A stretch of DNA of 64,000 nucleotides. It comes from an uncultured Pirellulaceae bacterium (GTDB lineage: Bacteria; Planctomycetota; Planctomycetia; Pirellulales; Pirellulaceae). The notes beneath the pieces are model-generated. The model was not told where the DNA came from and ran no database searches. It worked only from the letters and a program-made list of their open reading frames with translations. The translations under genes were made by a program, and so were the position numbers. The stretch spans positions 56,253 to 120,252 of the forward strand of contig CALFUT010000009.1 of NCBI GenBank assembly GCA_937929805.1, written 5' to 3'. The first letter of the stretch is position 1. Each line of letters begins with the position of its first letter. Below, in pieces: positions 61,235 through 64,000 of the stretch.

Positions 61235-61377
61235 CAATGTAGCACCGCCCAATGTAGAACAGCCGTCTCGGCTGTTTACAGCTCCGTTTCGAAAGCAGCC
61301 GGAACGGCGGCTCGACACTGGCAACAATGGTTACTGTGGCTTTGCATTATCAGCAGCCGGGACGGCGGCTCTACCAT
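61235..61377. repeat. inverted repeat cluster, CAGCCG...CGGCTG family
   Basis: ATGTAGAACAGCCGTCTCGG (from 61252) is followed by two inverted copies containing GCAGCCGGAACGGCGGCTCG (61295) and GCAGCCGGGACGGCGGCTCT (61352). The first and last face each other as complements (GTAGA.CAGCCGTC and GACGGCGGCTCTAC). Confidence 0.75.
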
Positions 61378-61948
61378 GGCTGCCGCAAATTGGTCGCTCG
61401 ACTGCCGAAACTTGGGCTGTTCCGCAATCTTGTCAGTTCGCGATACTCGGCAATGTGCCGCTCAAACCAAGAGAACCGACCAAACTATTGCGAAATAGCC
61501 ACCAATAGGCCGGTTCAATGTGGTCCGAGCGATCTTCGTTGATTGTGATTCAAGAACTTGTGGAAATTACCCAACTTGAAATGAATGTCTGCCGAAATAA
61601 AGAAGGCTTCCGTTCCTCGACTCGCTGAGCGAACGAGTGGCGTGGTTTGCAAGGTTGCGATGGAATCGTCCCCGTTCCGGGGAAATGCCCTTCCCTGATA
61701 TCGCAAATCAACTAAGATTACGCGTCATTTATTGGCGGAAATGTGGGATCTCACGAATCCGCCAATTCGAGTTCAAGCGGTTCGATTTTTATGTCAGACG
61801 TGGCTTGAATTGTCTTTGGCGTTCAACGCTGAACGTCGGCGTTTACGAATGAACGCGACAGGAATTGGTTTCAACTGGGAATCGTTGTACAGGTGTGTCG
61901 CCTGGCGATGACGATTTTCGATTATCAGAAGTTGTTGACGGTATTACG
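61378..61948. other. intergenic region upstream of fusA
   Basis: 571 bases after the repeat cluster with no supportable gene. It should contain the fusA promoter. No RNA gene or leader structure is evident. Confidence 0.4.
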
Positions 61949-64000
61949 ATGAACTTGAAAAAAGTGCGGAACATTGGAATTTCAGCTCATATTGACTCGG
62001 GCAAGACGACCCTCAGTGAGCGAATCCTGTTCTACGCAGGTCGTATCCACAAAATCGAAGAGGTCCGTGGCGGCGGCGACGGTGCCACCATGGATCACAT
62101 GGAACTTGAAAAAGAGCGTGGGATCACGATCACCAGTGCCGCGACTCAGGTTCAGTGGGATGGCCACACCGTTAACTTGATTGATACGCCGGGCCACGTT
62201 GACTTCACGGTTGAAGTTGAGCGTTCGCTGCGAGTACTCGACGGAGCCGTTCTGGTTCTGTGTGCCGTCGGTGGTGTGCAGGCTCAATCGTTGACGGTCG
62301 ATCGTCAGATGAAGCGTTACAAAGTTCCTCGTCTTGCATTCATCAACAAGATGGATCGCACTGGAGCCGACCCGTTTAGCGTGGTTGAGCAGATGCGAGA
62401 AAAATTGGGCACCGACGCCGTCTTGGTTCAATTGCCAATCGGCGAAGGCGAATCCTACGAAGGTGAAATCGACTTGGTCGAAATGAAAGCCTACTACAAC
62501 GATGGCGATAAAGGTGAAGTCGTTCGCGTCGAGGAAATTCCCGAAGCATACGTCGAACAAGCCAAGGAATACCGAGGCAAAATGCTCGAGTCATTGTCGA
62601 TGTACAACGACGAAATGATGGAGAAGCTGCTGTCCGAAGAAGAGATCGACAACAAACTGATCTACAAAGTCATCAAGGACGCGACTCAGGCGGTCAGCGA
62701 AACCTCGTTCACGCCAGTCTTCATGGGCACGGCGTTTAAGAACAAGGGTGTTCAGACTTTGTTGGACGCGGTTGTACGTTACCTGCCGTCTCCCGACACG
62801 CGTGAGATCGTCGCCAAGCAGTGGGACAATCCCGATCAGCCATTCGAATTGACTCCAGACAAGGACAAGCCGTTTGTCGGCATGGCGTTCAAGATCGTCG
62901 AAGACACCTTTGGCCAGTTGACTTACATGCGGATCTATCAAGGAACCGTTAAGAAGGGCGAAACGTACTTCAATCAGCGTACCGGTAAAAAGGATCGTTT
63001 CAGTCGCGTGCTGCGAATGCACTCGGACAAGCGTGAAGAGCTGGACGAAGCTTACGCCGGTGACATCGTTGCCATCATGGGAATCGACTGTGCGTCTGGT
63101 GAAACATACGCTTCGGAACACAAAATGTGCTCGCTGGAAAACATGTACGTTCCGGATCCTGTGATCAAGGTTGCCGTGAATCCGGTTGATCGCGGCAGTG
63201 GAGAAAAACTTGGTAAAGCCCTTCAACGGTTCCGCAAAGAAGATCCAACGTTCAGCGTGTTCACCGACGAAGAGACTTCGGAAGTGATTATCGCGGGGAT
63301 GGGTGAATTGCACTTGGACGTCTACGTCGAGCGGATTCGTCGTGAGTACGGGATCGAGTGTGAAGTGGGTGCCCCGAAGGTTAGTTACCGGGAAACTCCG
63401 ACCGTCGAAACTTCATTCGATCACAAGCACAAAAAGCAGTCGGGTGGTTCTGGTCAGTTTGGCCACATCAAAGGGACCCTTGGGCCGATTGGTGAATTGG
63501 AAGAGGACGACGAGAACTTTGGCAAGGATTTCATCTTCGAAGATTCGATTGTTTCGGGCCGGATTCCAAAGCAGTTCATCCCAGCTGTCGAAAAAGGACT
63601 GGTTACCTCAATCGAAAAAGGAATTCTTGCAGAGTACCCAGTGGTCGGTTTGAAGTGTCACCTCCAAGATGGTTCCTATCACGATGTTGACTCGTCGGAG
63701 ATGGCGTTCCAAGCAGCTGCCAAGGGAATGTTCCGCGAGTACATGACGAAGACCAAACCAATCATCCTAGAGCCGGTGATGGCGGTTGAAATTGAAACCC
63801 CCGAGTCCTTCCAAGGCTCGGTTGTGGGTGACCTGAACGGTCGTCGTGGCATCATGGAATCATCGGACATCAAGGCCGACGGCAGCGTCACGATCATCTG
63901 CGAAGTGCCATTGAGTGCGACGTTTGGTTACGCAACTGACCTGCGAAGTATGACTCAGGGTCAGGGAACGTTCAGCATGGAGCTAAAAGGTTACCGCCCG
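61949..64000 (+). CDS. fusA: elongation factor G, cut by the window end
   Basis: The first 684 codons are visible and the gene continues past the window. The GTPase that moves tRNA and mRNA through the ribosome. G1 AHIDSGKT (residues 13-20), switch region GRIHKIEEVRGG...MELEKERGITITSAAT, G3 DTPGHVD, G4 NKMD, then domains II-V (for example FVGMAFKIVEDTFGQLTYMR; GGSGQFGHIKG; LNGRRGIMESSDIK). The HKIEEV and MELE-RGITI wording is closer to mitochondrial EF-G1 and the spirochaete/planctomycete/delta-proteobacterium EF-G1 group than to E. coli EF-G. Start ATG at 61949. No rps or tuf genes are adjacent in the window. Confidence 0.95.
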   Translation, partial: MNLKKVRNIGISAHIDSGKTTLSERILFYAGRIHKIEEVRGGGDGATMDHMELEKERGITITSAATQVQWDGHTVNLIDTPGHVDFTVEVERSLRVLDGAVLVLCAVGGVQAQSLTVDRQMKRYKVPRLAFINKMDRTGADPFSVVEQMREKLGTDAVLVQLPIGEGESYEGEIDLVEMKAYYNDGDKGEVVRVEEIPEAYVEQAKEYRGKMLESLSMYNDEMMEKLLSEEEIDNKLIYKVIKDATQAVSETSFTPVFMGTAFKNKGVQTLLDAVVRYLPSPDTREIVAKQWDNPDQPFELTPDKDKPFVGMAFKIVEDTFGQLTYMRIYQGTVKKGETYFNQRTGKKDRFSRVLRMHSDKREELDEAYAGDIVAIMGIDCASGETYASEHKMCSLENMYVPDPVIKVAVNPVDRGSGEKLGKALQRFRKEDPTFSVFTDEETSEVIIAGMGELHLDVYVERIRREYGIECEVGAPKVSYRETPTVETSFDHKHKKQSGGSGQFGHIKGTLGPIGELEEDDENFGKDFIFEDSIVSGRIPKQFIPAVEKGLVTSIEKGILAEYPVVGLKCHLQDGSYHDVDSSEMAFQAAAKGMFREYMTKTKPIILEPVMAVEIETPESFQGSVVGDLNGRRGIMESSDIKADGSVTIICEVPLSATFGYATDLRSMTQGQGTFSMELKGYRP

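Noticed and set aside
1..64000. tRNA or rRNA genes
   Set aside because: No convincing T-loop/anticodon arrangement or rRNA stretch was found by eye; a tRNA scan would settle it.

Overview
The window looks like chromosomal DNA of a planctomycete close to Rhodopirellula/Pirellulaceae. The sequence evidence is a PEP-CTERM protein, a protein ending in dockerin-like calcium loops, a Hanks-type kinase, multi-domain secreted proteases, an elongation factor G of the planctomycete/spirochaete/mitochondrial type, short dispersed inverted repeats between genes, and wide spacing with frequent strand switches. I see no rRNA, tRNA, CRISPR array, prophage or intact insertion sequence. The assignment rests on recognised families, not on a database search.

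Layout. 1-10 kb: a partial gene, an aldo/keto reductase, a two-domain fasciclin protein, a DMT exporter, a secreted-type trypsin-like protease, a glycosyltransferase resembling the selenosugar synthase SenB, a polyprenyl diphosphate synthase next to moaC, and a von Willebrand A protein. 10-19 kb: a dockerin-type surface protein, a helix-turn-helix/receiver regulator, a YraN-family protein, a TPR protein and a complete ovoA (ovothiol synthase). 19-26 kb, all on the plus strand: a PEP-CTERM protein, a coupled ATP-grasp/MATE pair, and a lipid-type trio (CrtI-like oxidoreductase, FabZ-like dehydratase, FabI-like reductase). 26-36 kb: a parDE-type toxin-antitoxin operon with a visible promoter and operator, a pseudouridine synthase, two tandem paralogues that join a zinc ribbon to a transposase-like helix-turn-helix, a kinase, a hydroxyacid dehydrogenase, mazG, queD and polX.

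36-46 kb: a TerC protein, then a GalU-like nucleotidyltransferase seven bases ahead of an 1114-residue protein that I read as a fucokinase-like GHMP sugar kinase fused to a UDP-sugar pyrophosphorylase. This is the most unusual gene in the window. It is followed by a PqiA/PqiB-like (MCE) pair and a ThuA lipoprotein. 46-56.5 kb: a minus-strand type II secretion operon in the order gspE-F-G-H-I-J-K-L and a GspM-like gene whose C-terminus may supply the missing GspC function. The secretin gspD and prepilin peptidase gspO are not in the window. 56.8-64 kb: an Spy-like protein with a Gly/Arg tail, a thioredoxin-protease fusion, a long NfeD/ClpP-class membrane protease and the start of fusA.

How the genes fit together. 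Many products are exported (fasciclin, VWA, dockerin, PEP-CTERM, proteases, ThuA), and the type II secretion operon could carry some of them across the outer membrane. The kinase/pyrophosphorylase pair would recycle free sugars into UDP-sugars for surface polysaccharide. OvoA and the SenB-like enzyme suggest small thiol or selenol antioxidants. At least four repeat elements punctuate the intergenic DNA.
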